Of a DNA stretch of 64,000 nt, positions 18,760 to 28,982 are shown one piece after another. The translations under genes and the position numbers were made by a program. Each line of letters begins with the position of its first letter. The stretch's first letter is position 1. Origin of the DNA: an uncultured Methanobrevibacter sp. (GTDB lineage Archaea; Methanobacteriota; Methanobacteria; Methanobacteriales; Methanobacteriaceae); contig NZ_CAMHFP010000004.1 in the NCBI RefSeq assembly GCF_946184425.1, forward strand, positions 24,026-88,025, written 5' to 3'. The notes under the pieces are model-generated. The model made no database searches and was not told the DNA's origin. It saw nothing but the letters and a program-made list of their open reading frames with translations.

Positions 18760-18938
18760 TTTATTCACTTTTTTATTTTTTTAATATATATTTTCATTTT
18801 AAAAAGAGTCTTTTTTGTTTTCTAAGTTATTTTAATTAATGAAACGATTAATTAAAATATAGTTTTTTCTATTTTCATATTAAATTATTTACAGTAAAAT
18901 TAATTATTGGTGATGGTTTCCAGGTCCTGTTTTTGGAA

Positions 18939-19154
18939 TCAGTATGTTTTGTATGCATCATATGCGGCATATAATGAGTAAGCTACACTTATGATATGGC
19001 CGAAAGGATTGTTTATAAAGAAATATATGAAGATGTTCATAAGTATTGCTATTATAAACATTACAATTCCCTTATTTCTGTATCCATTTATTGCCTGTCC
19101 TAGTCCAGGAATTACGAAAGATAGAAATCCGTTTACCAATGCGTCATTTTCCAT
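18939..19154 (-). CDS. Small two-helix membrane protein
   Basis: A 71-residue protein with FLSFVIPGLGQAINGYRNKG followed by two hydrophobic segments (about 30-46 and 51-66). The PGLGQ-containing start with a hairpin of membrane helices recalls TM2-like or DUF5683-type small membrane proteins. ATG 19154 sits 4 nt after GGTGA, which supports a real gene. Function unknown. Confidence 0.75.
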   Translation of the reverse strand: MENDALVNGFLSFVIPGLGQAINGYRNKGIVMFIIAILMNIFIYFFINNPFGHIISVAYSLYAAYDAYKTY

Positions 19155-19259
19155 AGTATCACCTATTATAATATTGTTAAAAATATGTTATATTGTTTTT
19201 TGTTTGAAAAATAGTGCGATTTCAGAATGATTGGCAATTGGTGAAAAAATAAAAAAAGT

Positions 19260-19282
19260 GTTAGAGTGTGTGTTTCTCTAAC
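19260..19282 (-). terminator. Hairpin terminator of the 1192-residue protease adhesin
   Basis: GTTAGAG and CTCTAAC (19260-19266 and 19276-19282) form a 7-bp perfect stem with a 9-nt loop, followed on the minus strand by a run of T residues. The TAG stop codon (19278-19280) lies in the stem. Near-identical to the hairpin after the next adhesin gene. Confidence 0.75.
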
Positions 19283-22200
19283 GTCTAACGATTAATGTTG
19301 ATTTTACAATATCTTTCAGATATATTGTTTGAACGATATATTTTCTGATGCTCAGTTTGTTGATTGCGGCTTTGTTGATTTTAGCAATTGCAAGTCCGTT
19401 TTTGTTGGTTTTTGCACTGTAGATTTTACCGTTCACTTTGAATTTAACTATTTTTCCTGCAATCGGTACTTTGCCTTTTTTGAGTACTGCTTTTAGTAAA
19501 AGTATTTTTGCTGATTTTTTGACTGTTGCAGTTTTCGGTGTTTTAAGCACCTGGATGACATTTAAAACGTTTTTAACGGTTTGTCCGGCATATGCTGTAG
19601 TTATTATGTATTTTCCTGGAGTGATTGTGTACGGTATTTTGAGAATTGCCCAGCCGTTTGCATTGGTTTTTACTCTGAATAATGTTTTTCCAACTTTAAT
19701 AAGCACGATTTGGTTTTTACCAACAAATTGACCGTCATCACCTCTTACACGTACTTTGTATGTGTGTCCGTCATAGTAGTACATGTTGACATTTGCGTTT
19801 CCGGCAAATCTTGAAACGATTTTGATTGTTAATTTAGATTCCTCATTTGTTGCAGGGTTTGCAAACTCAATATTGTGGTTTCCAATCTTGTATCCTGCAG
19901 GTATCGGGACAGAGTATGCACCGTTTTTATTGGTTGTTACATTCATTGTTTTGCCATCTACTATGATGCTTACTTTGGTATTGTTGAGAGGTTTTCCGGT
20001 ACCGTCAAAGTATACCGCTGTAACGGTTAGTTTTGTATTGTATCCTACGGTTACGGAAGTCTGTTCACCGATGTCAATACTTGTTTTTACCAATACCTGA
20101 CTTGAATATGTCTGATTTTTATAGGTTACAGTTACCAGATATTCTCCTGCAGGCAATACTCCTAAAGATATGCTTCCGGTATTGTTGGCAATAGGTATTG
20201 TGTAATTTGCTCCGTTGAAGCTTGCAAGAATGTTGTCTGCTTCATATACATTGTAAACGGTAAATATTGTTTGATTCGGATAGTAGTATCTCACAATGTT
20301 TTTGGTAATCAGTCCTTGGCCATGATAAGTGTATGCCTTAATAGGTGCAACAAGAGGATTTGATTGGTTTGTAGGATCTACGAATTCACCGTCGATGACT
20401 ACGTAGTTTCCGCCCATAAGTGGCATTCTTATGTTGTCAACGAGGGGTATGGAACTGGATTTTATTCTGATTTCGAAGGTTGTGTTATCATCTACAGCAA
20501 TATATTTGTTTAGTTTTATTGTTTCATATCCTGCATGGTCTGAAACTCCGCTTTGTGTGTATGCAACATAACCGTTGAGATAAATTGAAACTGTGTACGG
20601 AGTATTTGCTTTTTCAAAGTAAGTTCCAACAGCAGCAATTATGTCTCCGCCGGTGCTGGTAAATGTCTGTCCGTAGACTTTATATTTGCTGTTGAATTCA
20701 GCAGTACCTTTTACTTCATTTTGGTAGAGTTTTTCATACTGTTCGTTATTTTCAAATGTGAATCCGACTGCTGATACGGTCAGGGATTTGTCGTAGTATG
20801 ATATGTAAAAGTATCCTTCATCTCCAAATTCAGTTCCCCAGCTGTTTTTACATATCCATGCACCATTTCCAGGAGCTGTGGTTGAGAATTTGTTTTTTGA
20901 GAAATTGTCGTCCCATCCAACTAATGTGACATAGTGGTTTCCACTATATTTTGAGTTGTAGACGGATTTATACTCCTTACTATATGATGGGTTATTTGGA
21001 TTTGCACCGTATACAAAGAGGTTCATTGCACCGTATTTGGTCAGGAATTCCTTAATTGCTTTTTTATCTTTAATGTTTATGTAATGAGCATTCACTGTAC
21101 GATATGTGTCTGGACCGTATTGCACTGCGGTGATTTTACCAAGCTCGTCATAGGTATCATCAATGGTATTTACTACTCCAAGCCAGCTTGTAAAGTATGA
21201 TGTGGTCATGATGAATGTTCCGGATTCAACATTGTTTATGTTTCCGTAAGGGGAATAACGTAATTCCAAATTCTGAATGTTGTTTTCAGAAACGTCTATT
21301 GTTTGTCCTGTTGCAATTAAAAATGATGATTCAAATGCACCTGCTGCTCCAAATGCCCAACAGGAACCCATATATCCTTGGTCTTTGACAGGAGTCACCA
21401 ATCCTTGTTCTCTTAAGTTGAAGTATGAATCACTGGCAGAACCTTTGATTGGGTTTGGCTGCAATACGATTGTGTCACCGTTATATCTTATTTCAAATGT
21501 ATAGTTTCTGTCATTTGTTTTTCCTGTTGTATTTCCGCAGTTTTCAATACGGGATCCTTTTGCATCATATGAGGTGTATATGTCTTCGCTGTTTCCATTG
21601 AACTCACAGTTAATTATATTGTATTTGGAGTAGAATGAATAAATTGCACCCGCTTTTGCAGCAATGTTGTCTGTGAAAGTGCTGCTGTCTATGGTGGCTG
21701 TTTCGTAATCGATATATACTGCTCCACCATAACTAGGATTTGCTTGAGCTTTGTTTCCTATAAATGTACTTCTGTTTATCACGGTAGTTGTATTTGAAGT
21801 GTAAACAGCCCCTCCACTTTCTTTTGCAATGTTATTTGTAAATGTGGAGTTTATTATGTTGAGATGTCCTCCCAGGTGAAGTATTGCTCCTCCAAATTCA
21901 GCTGCATTATTGTTGAATTTTGTATTTTCAATTATGGATGTTCCATCAACAGCATTTCTCCCTGTACCGTAGATATCTGCAAATATTGCACCACCGTTTT
22001 TGGCAGCACTAACATTTTCAAATTCACAGTCAATGATTTTCAAATAAGTTTTTTTGGTAGGATTTCCACCTTTTATGGCAATAGCTCCTGCGGTTGCATC
22101 TGCATGCAGGTTAATGAATTTTGTATTTTTAATGGTTGTTTCTCTTGTGTTGTGGATTGCAGTTGCATATTTTGAAGTTGTGTTTGCAAAGACACTGTTT

Positions 22201-22856
22201 GCAATGTCTATTACACAATTGCTTCCATAAATCATGGCCCATTTAATTGGTTCTGAGCTTGTAAATGTCCCGTTATCAATGTAAATTTTGGAGTTTAATC
22301 CATATATTGCAGATCCCGGATCTTTTGCATTGTTATTTATAAACCTGTCGTTGGTACTGTAATAATTACTGTCCTGACAGAATATTGCACCACCGTTATC
22401 GTCACTTTTTGTATTAATGAATGTTACGTTAATGGTTGTCACTATACTGTTTTGGGATACGATTGCGGTATCATTTGTATTTTTAAAAACAAGATTTTTT
22501 ATGGTCACTCCACTGTTTTCCACTTTAAATACATATGTCTGGTAATTCGCATCAATTACATGGTTATTTCCTTCAATGGTATAATCTTTTATATTTTTAA
22601 AGTAAATGAATTTTGTACCATTGTCTGTTTCTTGATTATATTTATAATCGCTTTCTAAAGTTATTGAATCATCAGATTTCTGTATATCGTTACCCAAGTC
22701 TGAAAATGTCTTTTCAACTGGATCTGAAATGACGTCCTGGGAGTCGGATATTTCCAATGTGTCCTGTACTGTCTGGTTTGCATCTTCTGCACAGACAACT
22801 CCCATGGTCAGTATCAATAAAAATAGAAGGATTATACTTTTTTTATAAAATTTCAT
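19278..22856 (-). CDS. Adhesin-like protein with embedded C1 (papain-type) cysteine protease
   Basis: A 1192-residue secreted protein. Signal peptide 1-23 ends in VCA. Residues about 60-440 are right-handed beta-helix repeats with recurrent GGAI turns. Then comes a papain-type protease: VKDQGYMGSCWAFGA with Cys499, NHYVTLVGW with His641 and CKNSWG with Asn671, so the triad and the oxyanion-hole Gln are intact. Three Ig-like domains follow, and the last two form a Lys-rich end closing with STLIVRR, shared with the next gene. There is no C-terminal membrane helix. Likely surface-exposed; substrate unknown. ATG 22856 is preceded by GAGAG on its strand. Confidence 0.88.
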   Translation of the reverse strand: MKFYKKSIILLFLLILTMGVVCAEDANQTVQDTLEISDSQDVISDPVEKTFSDLGNDIQKSDDSITLESDYKYNQETDNGTKFIYFKNIKDYTIEGNNHVIDANYQTYVFKVENSGVTIKNLVFKNTNDTAIVSQNSIVTTINVTFINTKSDDNGGAIFCQDSNYYSTNDRFINNNAKDPGSAIYGLNSKIYIDNGTFTSSEPIKWAMIYGSNCVIDIANSVFANTTSKYATAIHNTRETTIKNTKFINLHADATAGAIAIKGGNPTKKTYLKIIDCEFENVSAAKNGGAIFADIYGTGRNAVDGTSIIENTKFNNNAAEFGGAILHLGGHLNIINSTFTNNIAKESGGAVYTSNTTTVINRSTFIGNKAQANPSYGGAVYIDYETATIDSSTFTDNIAAKAGAIYSFYSKYNIINCEFNGNSEDIYTSYDAKGSRIENCGNTTGKTNDRNYTFEIRYNGDTIVLQPNPIKGSASDSYFNLREQGLVTPVKDQGYMGSCWAFGAAGAFESSFLIATGQTIDVSENNIQNLELRYSPYGNINNVESGTFIMTTSYFTSWLGVVNTIDDTYDELGKITAVQYGPDTYRTVNAHYINIKDKKAIKEFLTKYGAMNLFVYGANPNNPSYSKEYKSVYNSKYSGNHYVTLVGWDDNFSKNKFSTTAPGNGAWICKNSWGTEFGDEGYFYISYYDKSLTVSAVGFTFENNEQYEKLYQNEVKGTAEFNSKYKVYGQTFTSTGGDIIAAVGTYFEKANTPYTVSIYLNGYVAYTQSGVSDHAGYETIKLNKYIAVDDNTTFEIRIKSSSIPLVDNIRMPLMGGNYVVIDGEFVDPTNQSNPLVAPIKAYTYHGQGLITKNIVRYYYPNQTIFTVYNVYEADNILASFNGANYTIPIANNTGSISLGVLPAGEYLVTVTYKNQTYSSQVLVKTSIDIGEQTSVTVGYNTKLTVTAVYFDGTGKPLNNTKVSIIVDGKTMNVTTNKNGAYSVPIPAGYKIGNHNIEFANPATNEESKLTIKIVSRFAGNANVNMYYYDGHTYKVRVRGDDGQFVGKNQIVLIKVGKTLFRVKTNANGWAILKIPYTITPGKYIITTAYAGQTVKNVLNVIQVLKTPKTATVKKSAKILLLKAVLKKGKVPIAGKIVKFKVNGKIYSAKTNKNGLAIAKINKAAINKLSIRKYIVQTIYLKDIVKSTLIVRR

Positions 22857-23022
22857 AATAATCTCTCAAATTTTTTTGACATTTATATATTTGTATAAGG
22901 TAATATAAAAATTATGAAGATTTTTTAGGTGATATTAAAATTTCTAATGCATTTCTTAAAAAATAGCTCATTACATTATCTTAAATTCATGAAAATTAAA
23001 AAAAGTATAAAATAAAAAAAGT

Positions 23023-23045
23023 GTTAGAGAATGTGTTTCTCTAAC
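23023..23045 (-). terminator. Hairpin terminator of the 1825-residue adhesin
   Basis: GTTAGAGA (23023-23030) and TCTCTAAC (23038-23045) form an 8-bp stem with a 7-nt loop, followed on the minus strand by ACTTTTTTTATTTT. The TAG stop (23041-23043) is within the stem. Confidence 0.75.
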
Positions 23046-26000
23046 GTCTAACGATTAATGTTGATTTTACTATATCTCTTAAATATATTGTTTGCACGAG
23101 ATATTTTTTAATGCTTAATTTGTTTAAAACTACTTTATTAAGTTTTACAGCTGCAATTCCGTATTTATTGGTTTTTGCTGCGTATATTTTACCGTTGAGT
23201 TTGAATTTAATAACTTTTCCTTTCAATGGTACTTTTCCTTTTTTAAGGACAGCTTTCAATAATACTACTTTAGCTGATTTTTTAGCTATTGTAGCTCTAG
23301 GTGTTTTAAGCACTTGATTGACTTTTAAAACGTTTTTAACTAATTGACCACCATATGCTGCAGCAATAATGTATTTGCCAGGGGTGTAAATGTATGGTAT
23401 TTTGAGAACTGCATATCCGTATTTATTGGTTTTTACTTTGAATAATTTTTTGCCAACTTTAATGAGGACTGTTTTTCCTTTACCAACACTTTTACCGTCT
23501 TTGCCTAATGCACGTACTTTATAGCTGTGTCCGTCATAGTAGTACATTACAACGTTTTTGTTTCCAACCAATACATTGGTGATTTTAACTGTGTATACAG
23601 CAGTTTCATTGGTTACTGGATTGTAAGTGGTAATATTATATGTTCCAGCTTTAGAACCGATTTCTGCTTTGGATAATTTTGCAACACCATTTGCATCGGT
23701 GGTTTTTGTAATATTTTTGCCGTTGACATTCATTACGACAGTGGTATTAGCTAATGGTTTACCTTCAGAATCAACAAATTTAGCTTCAAATCCGTCATTG
23801 ACATTATTGTCTGCGGTTTTATTGTCAATAGGAGTGGTGGATTTGATTGTTACTGTTGCATTGACTTTGGTTGTGTTGAGTGCAATTTCAACAGGATATT
23901 TGCCTACTGCCATATCCAAGTCCACGGTTGCAACACCGGTTTCATTGGTGGTTAACTCAATGGTTTTACCGTCAATGGTTACTTGGAGTTTTTCACCAGC
24001 TAAAATTCTTCCTTCACTGTCAACAACGGTAATAACTAATTTTTGAGATCCTTTGAAGTATTTTTCAACGTCAGGAGCCTGAATGTCAATGCCGATTACT
24101 TTGACAGGGAAGTCAACTACTTTGGAAATATAGACTTCATCATTCATTAATGAAACGCTTGCAGTATAGTTTCCGCTAGCTAAATCCGGAATAATTGCAG
24201 TAGCTTTAGTTCCGTTTACAACAGCATCATATGATTTTCCGTTAACAATAACGGTCACATTACCGGTCACGTTTTCAGGAAGGATGATTTCCACAGTCAC
24301 GTTTTTACCGACATATACAGGTTCTGCACTTGCAGAGATGTCAGCAACTAATCTGGTCAATTCAACAGTTTGATTATCTACGGTTGCGGTAATTGCATAT
24401 CCTTTGCCTTCTTCAGCTGTAATAGGGATGACTACATTATCAGCAATAGTTCCTTCGCTTACATTTAATGTAGCATTTTCACCGGAAATTGTGAATTCTC
24501 TTTCGAATACGGATGCATCGTAATCTGTTACGTTTTCACCGTCAGTTACTTTGAATGCTAATGAAATGTCTTTTTGCAAGTCACCTGAATCTTTAACATC
24601 TAATGCTAGGATTAACCAGGTGTCAGGACTTACTTCGTTTGAACCGACTTTGTATACAGGTTTATCGTTGCTTCCCCACCAGTTGTTGTTTAAAATCACA
24701 TTTGCGGTGTCTTTTTTAGTTACCATTGTAGTTCCGTCAGCAAAGTATGAATTGACAACGGTCATGTTATAATCGTTTGAAGGTCCTTCAGATACGTATG
24801 TTACATTTTCAATATAACAGGAATCAATATAGTTGGTTCCTTTGGAATTGGAAATGATGTCTTTTAAGTTAAGGATTTTAGTGTTTTCAACATGTAATCC
24901 GTAAGGAACAAATACGCCTATGCTTCCGGATCCTCCGAATGCTACATTGGTAATGTACTGTGCAGTGTATGCTTTATCGTGTCCGTCAATTGTGGAGTTG
25001 ATTACTTTAACATTTCCAGTTGAACCGATGGAAATTTCAAATCCAGGATTATTTGCCCAGGTTTGTCCGGTTCCGATGAGTTCAGCACTGGTTTGGCCTG
25101 ATCTTGAAATTGTGGAGTTTACCATGGTAATGTTACCTTTACCACCGATAACCATTGCGTTTCCAGTCCAACCGTTTACACGCATGGAGTCCTGAATGAG
25201 GGAGTTGTATAAGTTTAGCTCACCGTCATTGAATATGGTTCCATAGTATTTTGCGTGGTTAGCAATGAATTCGGTTGCATATACGGTTAATGTACCGTAG
25301 TTTTTGATTGCTCCACCGTTGTTGGAATCACCGTTGTTGAAGAACAATGAATTTTCAACAAGTAAAGCACCGGCATTATAGATTGCTCCACCTTCGGTAC
25401 CGTGACATCTTACGAATTTGACATTGTCGATAGATGCGGTTGCACCTTTTTCAATTGTGATTGCAGGTTGCTGGTTGTATTTTTTAGCATCAACATAGTT
25501 CATGGTTATGTTAGCAACGGTCATGTTAGCTATTTTAACGCTTCCGTCACCAGCAGCAATGTTCAAGAACCAGTCTAAATCTTTACCGTCAATGATGGTT
25601 TTATCCACGCCGTCACCAATAATGGTAATATCAAGGGAACTTGCAACTGTGATGTTTGTGTTTGATTCACCGGAGTATGTTCCTTCTAAAATACGTACAA
25701 CAATAACAGCGGATTGTTTGTATCCGTTGCTTAAAGCAGTTTGGATTGTTTTATAAGGAGCTTCGATAGTTCCGTTACCGTTTACATCGTCACCTTTTGC
25801 ATCGGAAACATATAATGTAATATTTTCTTTTAATGGGTCTAAAACAACAGTTATAGTGCCGTTGACGTATTTGGTATCGTCAGCTGCATTATTGTATTCT
25901 CCGGATAATGAGAATTTACCGTCATTTTTAAATCCTAAGTAATTTAATTTTGCAACTCCATTTTCTACAGTAGCTTCACCCATACGGGAGCCGTCCATAT

Positions 26001-28518
26001 AGAATGTAACTATTCCTCCACTAATTACTGCACCGGATTCGTGGGTTACTTCTGCAACAACTGCATCTTCTAATGTTTTGGTTGTCAGGTCATTAAAGGT
26101 TACGGTCATGCCTTTCAAGTTGCAGTGTTGATTATTTACGTTGGTATCCGCAGTTATGAAAATGTCAGTTCCGTCGGTTGCATTATTGTTTTTAAATGAT
26201 ACTTCATCTAAAGTTAAGTCGTATAAGTGTATGGATGTTGAATGGGTAGGCATTAATATTGCTCCACCTTTTCCTCCAGCAGTATTGTTTTCAAATACTG
26301 TGTTGATTATTTCTCCGCCGTAAAATCCGATTGCACCACCGTCTGCACCTGCGGTGTTGTTGATGAATTTAGCATTTACAATTTGGCAGAATGCATTTTC
26401 ACCGTTTGGGTAGAATACAGCAGCACCGTACTTGCCGTCAGCGTGGTTGTTTATGAATGTATCGTTGATGGAAATAATTTGTTTTCCGGATACATATAAT
26501 ACTCCAGCATCTCTGGTTACTTTATTTGAATCAAAGATGTTGTTTACACTCCTGAAGTTACCGCTAATGTAAGCTACACCAGCGCCTGAGTAACCGGTAC
26601 ATTCCATATTGATGAATTTGGAATTTTCTATGATTACCCAGTCATCTCCGACAGCAGCTAACCAGAGGTTACCTGTACCGGAAGATGTGATGTTTTCAAA
26701 GTGGGAATCATAAATTTCCCCATTGTACATCATTAAGTTTCCGGAGTTGAACCATTTAACATTTCTGAATACTACGTGGGAAGGGTTGCTTTGAGCATTA
26801 AATCTTCTTGCATTGTCCACTATACAATCTTCCATAGTTATGTAACGTACGCTGAATGCATTAGCGTATGCAGAAGAAGATGAATTTACAAAAGTCAAGT
26901 TTTTCATAAATACTTCGGTGTTTACACCAAATGTAACGAAATTATGAGCATTATTACCGCTGATAATTGCTTTTCCATAATTTTCACCAATGATGGATAT
27001 TTTAGCAACATTACTGTAGGACAAATCAAAGTCTCCAGTTTCATTGTATAATCCATCTTTTAAATGAATGGTAATATCTACTGAATCAGTTAATGCAGTA
27101 TCTAAAGCATGTTTGATTGTTTTAAACGGACTGTCTTGAGCACCAGTTCCATTTTCATCATCACCGGTAGCAGAAACCCAATATTCGGATGGGTTGTGAT
27201 TGAAATCAACGGTTACAGTTCCGTCGGTCACATTACATTCCATTTTGCTGTCTTGGTCACCGTAAGTACCAGTCAATAGGTATTTTCCATTATCTAATAA
27301 TTTTGATACGGATAATGTTGCAACACCTTTATTTGCGGTTGTTTCACCTATTTTTGTACCGTTTAAGTAGAAACTAACTTTGTAATAGGAAGATACCGGA
27401 TTGTTTTGGTCATCGCTTACATTACAGGTTAATTTAAATGAAGTTCCATTTACGGTAATATCATCATATGCTAGTTTTGCATTGAAGTTCATTAATGCAT
27501 AAATAGGAACCTCTTTCTTGGAAGTGTAGTTTTCAAAGGTGTTTCCTTCAAGATACATTCCGTCTCCTGCAATGTATAATATTGCGCCGTCGCTTGATCC
27601 GTCATAGGAACAGTCTTTAAATGTATTTTTAATTATTTTTCCGTTAGGACTTCTTACATATAATGCAGAACCTTTACCTGTACCACTTATTCCAACAAAG
27701 ATGTTGTTTTCAACTAAAACGTTGGTACCTTGGATGTAAGTACAGGAGGAATCTGCCCAATTGTAGGATGTGGTTCCATTAATAAATTTGGTGCCTGTTA
27801 TTGTAACGTTGTATTCTTCACTAGCCATTGCAGAGTAGTAAACAGCTGAATTTCCGGAGTTTGCTATATTGTTTTTAAATACGGAATCAACTATTCTTAA
27901 GTTATTTGCTTTGTTTTGATAAACGGCAGCATAAGCAGTAGCTGTGTTGTTTTCAAATGTACATCCTATGATAGTCAAATCACCTGAATTGGAAATTGCT
28001 GACCCGGTATTTGCTTTACCGTTAATGAATGTAATGTTCATTAAGGTTACAATGGAATCAGCACTGATTGATTTGAAAATTTGGGATGATCCACTTGCAT
28101 CGATTACAGTTTTTTCACCTTGTCCGATTATTGTCAAACTACCATTGTAGTTTTTATGAGCAAGGTCAATACTTAAATCAGTATTGTTTTCACCTACAAA
28201 ATTTCCGTTACCTAAATAAATAACGGCATTGTCAGATGCATTTACGCTTGATATTGCCTTATTTATTGAAGAGTAAGGACTATTTTCACTACCTGATCCT
28301 GTATCGTCCCCATCTGTTTCTACATAGACAGTTTTATCATTATTTACAGAATCGGTAGAATCGTCAGTTAATTTAATATTATCGGAAGTTGTTTGAATTG
28401 TTTCATCATGACTGAGCATTACGCTGTCATCTGCCACATTGTCCTGAGCACATACTGCTCCAATGGATAATATGGTTAATAAAACAATTGTCAAAAACAT
28501 TATTTTACTAAATTTCAA
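23041..28518 (-). CDS. Giant adhesin-like protein, beta-helix plus Ig-like domains
   Basis: An 1825-residue secreted protein. TTG 28518 is the start: it follows GAGGTAAT and opens a signal peptide (MKFSKIMFLT... ending in VCA). Residues about 65-1330 contain three blocks beginning with variants of VxxxGxDxxGxGSExxPYxSIxxA, each followed by right-handed beta-helix repeats of the polymorphic-membrane-protein type (GGAI, NNTA). Short Ig-like inserts separate the blocks. The C-terminal 500 residues are Ig-like domains, ending in the same Lys-rich double domain and STLIVRR found in the neighbouring protease adhesin. No membrane helix. Many Asn-X-Ser/Thr sites. Surface attachment or adhesion role inferred from family. 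Confidence 0.88.
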   Translation of the reverse strand: MKFSKIMFLTIVLLTILSIGAVCAQDNVADDSVMLSHDETIQTTSDNIKLTDDSTDSVNNDKTVYVETDGDDTGSGSENSPYSSINKAISSVNASDNAVIYLGNGNFVGENNTDLSIDLAHKNYNGSLTIIGQGEKTVIDASGSSQIFKSISADSIVTLMNITFINGKANTGSAISNSGDLTIIGCTFENNTATAYAAVYQNKANNLRIVDSVFKNNIANSGNSAVYYSAMASEEYNVTITGTKFINGTTSYNWADSSCTYIQGTNVLVENNIFVGISGTGKGSALYVRSPNGKIIKNTFKDCSYDGSSDGAILYIAGDGMYLEGNTFENYTSKKEVPIYALMNFNAKLAYDDITVNGTSFKLTCNVSDDQNNPVSSYYKVSFYLNGTKIGETTANKGVATLSVSKLLDNGKYLLTGTYGDQDSKMECNVTDGTVTVDFNHNPSEYWVSATGDDENGTGAQDSPFKTIKHALDTALTDSVDITIHLKDGLYNETGDFDLSYSNVAKISIIGENYGKAIISGNNAHNFVTFGVNTEVFMKNLTFVNSSSSAYANAFSVRYITMEDCIVDNARRFNAQSNPSHVVFRNVKWFNSGNLMMYNGEIYDSHFENITSSGTGNLWLAAVGDDWVIIENSKFINMECTGYSGAGVAYISGNFRSVNNIFDSNKVTRDAGVLYVSGKQIISINDTFINNHADGKYGAAVFYPNGENAFCQIVNAKFINNTAGADGGAIGFYGGEIINTVFENNTAGGKGGAILMPTHSTSIHLYDLTLDEVSFKNNNATDGTDIFITADTNVNNQHCNLKGMTVTFNDLTTKTLEDAVVAEVTHESGAVISGGIVTFYMDGSRMGEATVENGVAKLNYLGFKNDGKFSLSGEYNNAADDTKYVNGTITVVLDPLKENITLYVSDAKGDDVNGNGTIEAPYKTIQTALSNGYKQSAVIVVRILEGTYSGESNTNITVASSLDITIIGDGVDKTIIDGKDLDWFLNIAAGDGSVKIANMTVANITMNYVDAKKYNQQPAITIEKGATASIDNVKFVRCHGTEGGAIYNAGALLVENSLFFNNGDSNNGGAIKNYGTLTVYATEFIANHAKYYGTIFNDGELNLYNSLIQDSMRVNGWTGNAMVIGGKGNITMVNSTISRSGQTSAELIGTGQTWANNPGFEISIGSTGNVKVINSTIDGHDKAYTAQYITNVAFGGSGSIGVFVPYGLHVENTKILNLKDIISNSKGTNYIDSCYIENVTYVSEGPSNDYNMTVVNSYFADGTTMVTKKDTANVILNNNWWGSNDKPVYKVGSNEVSPDTWLILALDVKDSGDLQKDISLAFKVTDGENVTDYDASVFEREFTISGENATLNVSEGTIADNVVIPITAEEGKGYAITATVDNQTVELTRLVADISASAEPVYVGKNVTVEIILPENVTGNVTVIVNGKSYDAVVNGTKATAIIPDLASGNYTASVSLMNDEVYISKVVDFPVKVIGIDIQAPDVEKYFKGSQKLVITVVDSEGRILAGEKLQVTIDGKTIELTTNETGVATVDLDMAVGKYPVEIALNTTKVNATVTIKSTTPIDNKTADNNVNDGFEAKFVDSEGKPLANTTVVMNVNGKNITKTTDANGVAKLSKAEIGSKAGTYNITTYNPVTNETAVYTVKITNVLVGNKNVVMYYYDGHSYKVRALGKDGKSVGKGKTVLIKVGKKLFKVKTNKYGYAVLKIPYIYTPGKYIIAAAYGGQLVKNVLKVNQVLKTPRATIAKKSAKVVLLKAVLKKGKVPLKGKVIKFKLNGKIYAAKTNKYGIAAVKLNKVVLNKLSIKKYLVQTIYLRDIVKSTLIVRR

Positions 28519-28549
28519 TTTTGATTACCTCATATAATTATATAATCAT

Positions 28550-28575
28550 ATGTATTCAATCTAACTTGAATACAT
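28550..28575. promoter_or_regulatory. 10-bp inverted repeat in the leader of the 1825-residue adhesin gene
   Basis: ATGTATTCAA (28550-28559) and TTGAATACAT (28566-28575) are perfect complements around a 6-nt spacer, 32-57 bp upstream of the TTG start and just beyond the ribosome binding site. It could be an operator for a dimeric repressor or a hairpin in the 5' leader. Confidence 0.55.
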
Positions 28576-28948
28576 GATAAGTATGTTTGATATAAAATAA
28601 TATTTAAAAGTTTTCTAAATCCCTATAAATTCAATAATCACAAGTTTTTATAAATATTTGAATATTTCATTTCATTTTAAAAAATTATTGAATAAATATT
28701 GTTAGTTTCGGGGGGTTTTAATTGAAATACTGAATATTCTACATATCTGCTCAATAATAACCTACAACATAACGAAAATGGGAAATGTTGTGAAATTTAA
28801 AAATACCTTAAAAATGTTTTTACATAAAATTTAAATAGATTGTAATTTATTTGATTTATTATATCTTTAAAATGATTCTAATTGTAATATTGGTGGGATA
28901 TATTGCTTGATTTTTAATTTTATTTTATTTTAAAATTCATTTTTTTAT

Positions 28949-28960
28949 CAAGTATACTTG
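28949..28960. promoter_or_regulatory. 12-bp palindrome upstream of a TATA-like box
   Basis: CAAGTATACTTG is a perfect palindrome lying 14 bp before the TATA-like box of the plus-strand adhesin gene. Position fits an operator or activator site. Confidence 0.4.
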
Positions 28961-28973
28961 TTTTTTTAACAAA

Positions 28974-28982
28974 TTTTAAATA
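28974..28982 (+). promoter_or_regulatory. TATA-box candidate for the plus-strand adhesin pair
   Basis: TTTTAAATA at 28974-28982, preceded by an A-rich stretch. Transcription would start near 29005, about 55 nt before the coding region. Confidence 0.45.

Noticed and set aside
19278..22856. The protease adhesin as a pseudomurein endoisopeptidase of the PeiW/PeiP type.
   Set aside because: Its motifs are papain-like (CWAF, NHYVTLVGW, NSWG), not those of family C71.
28717..28832. A possible short frame after the G6 run, beginning ATT GAA ATA CTG and running about 35 codons.
   Set aside because: No basic n-region, no hydrophobic core and odd codon use; a G-run before an ATT is not enough on its own.
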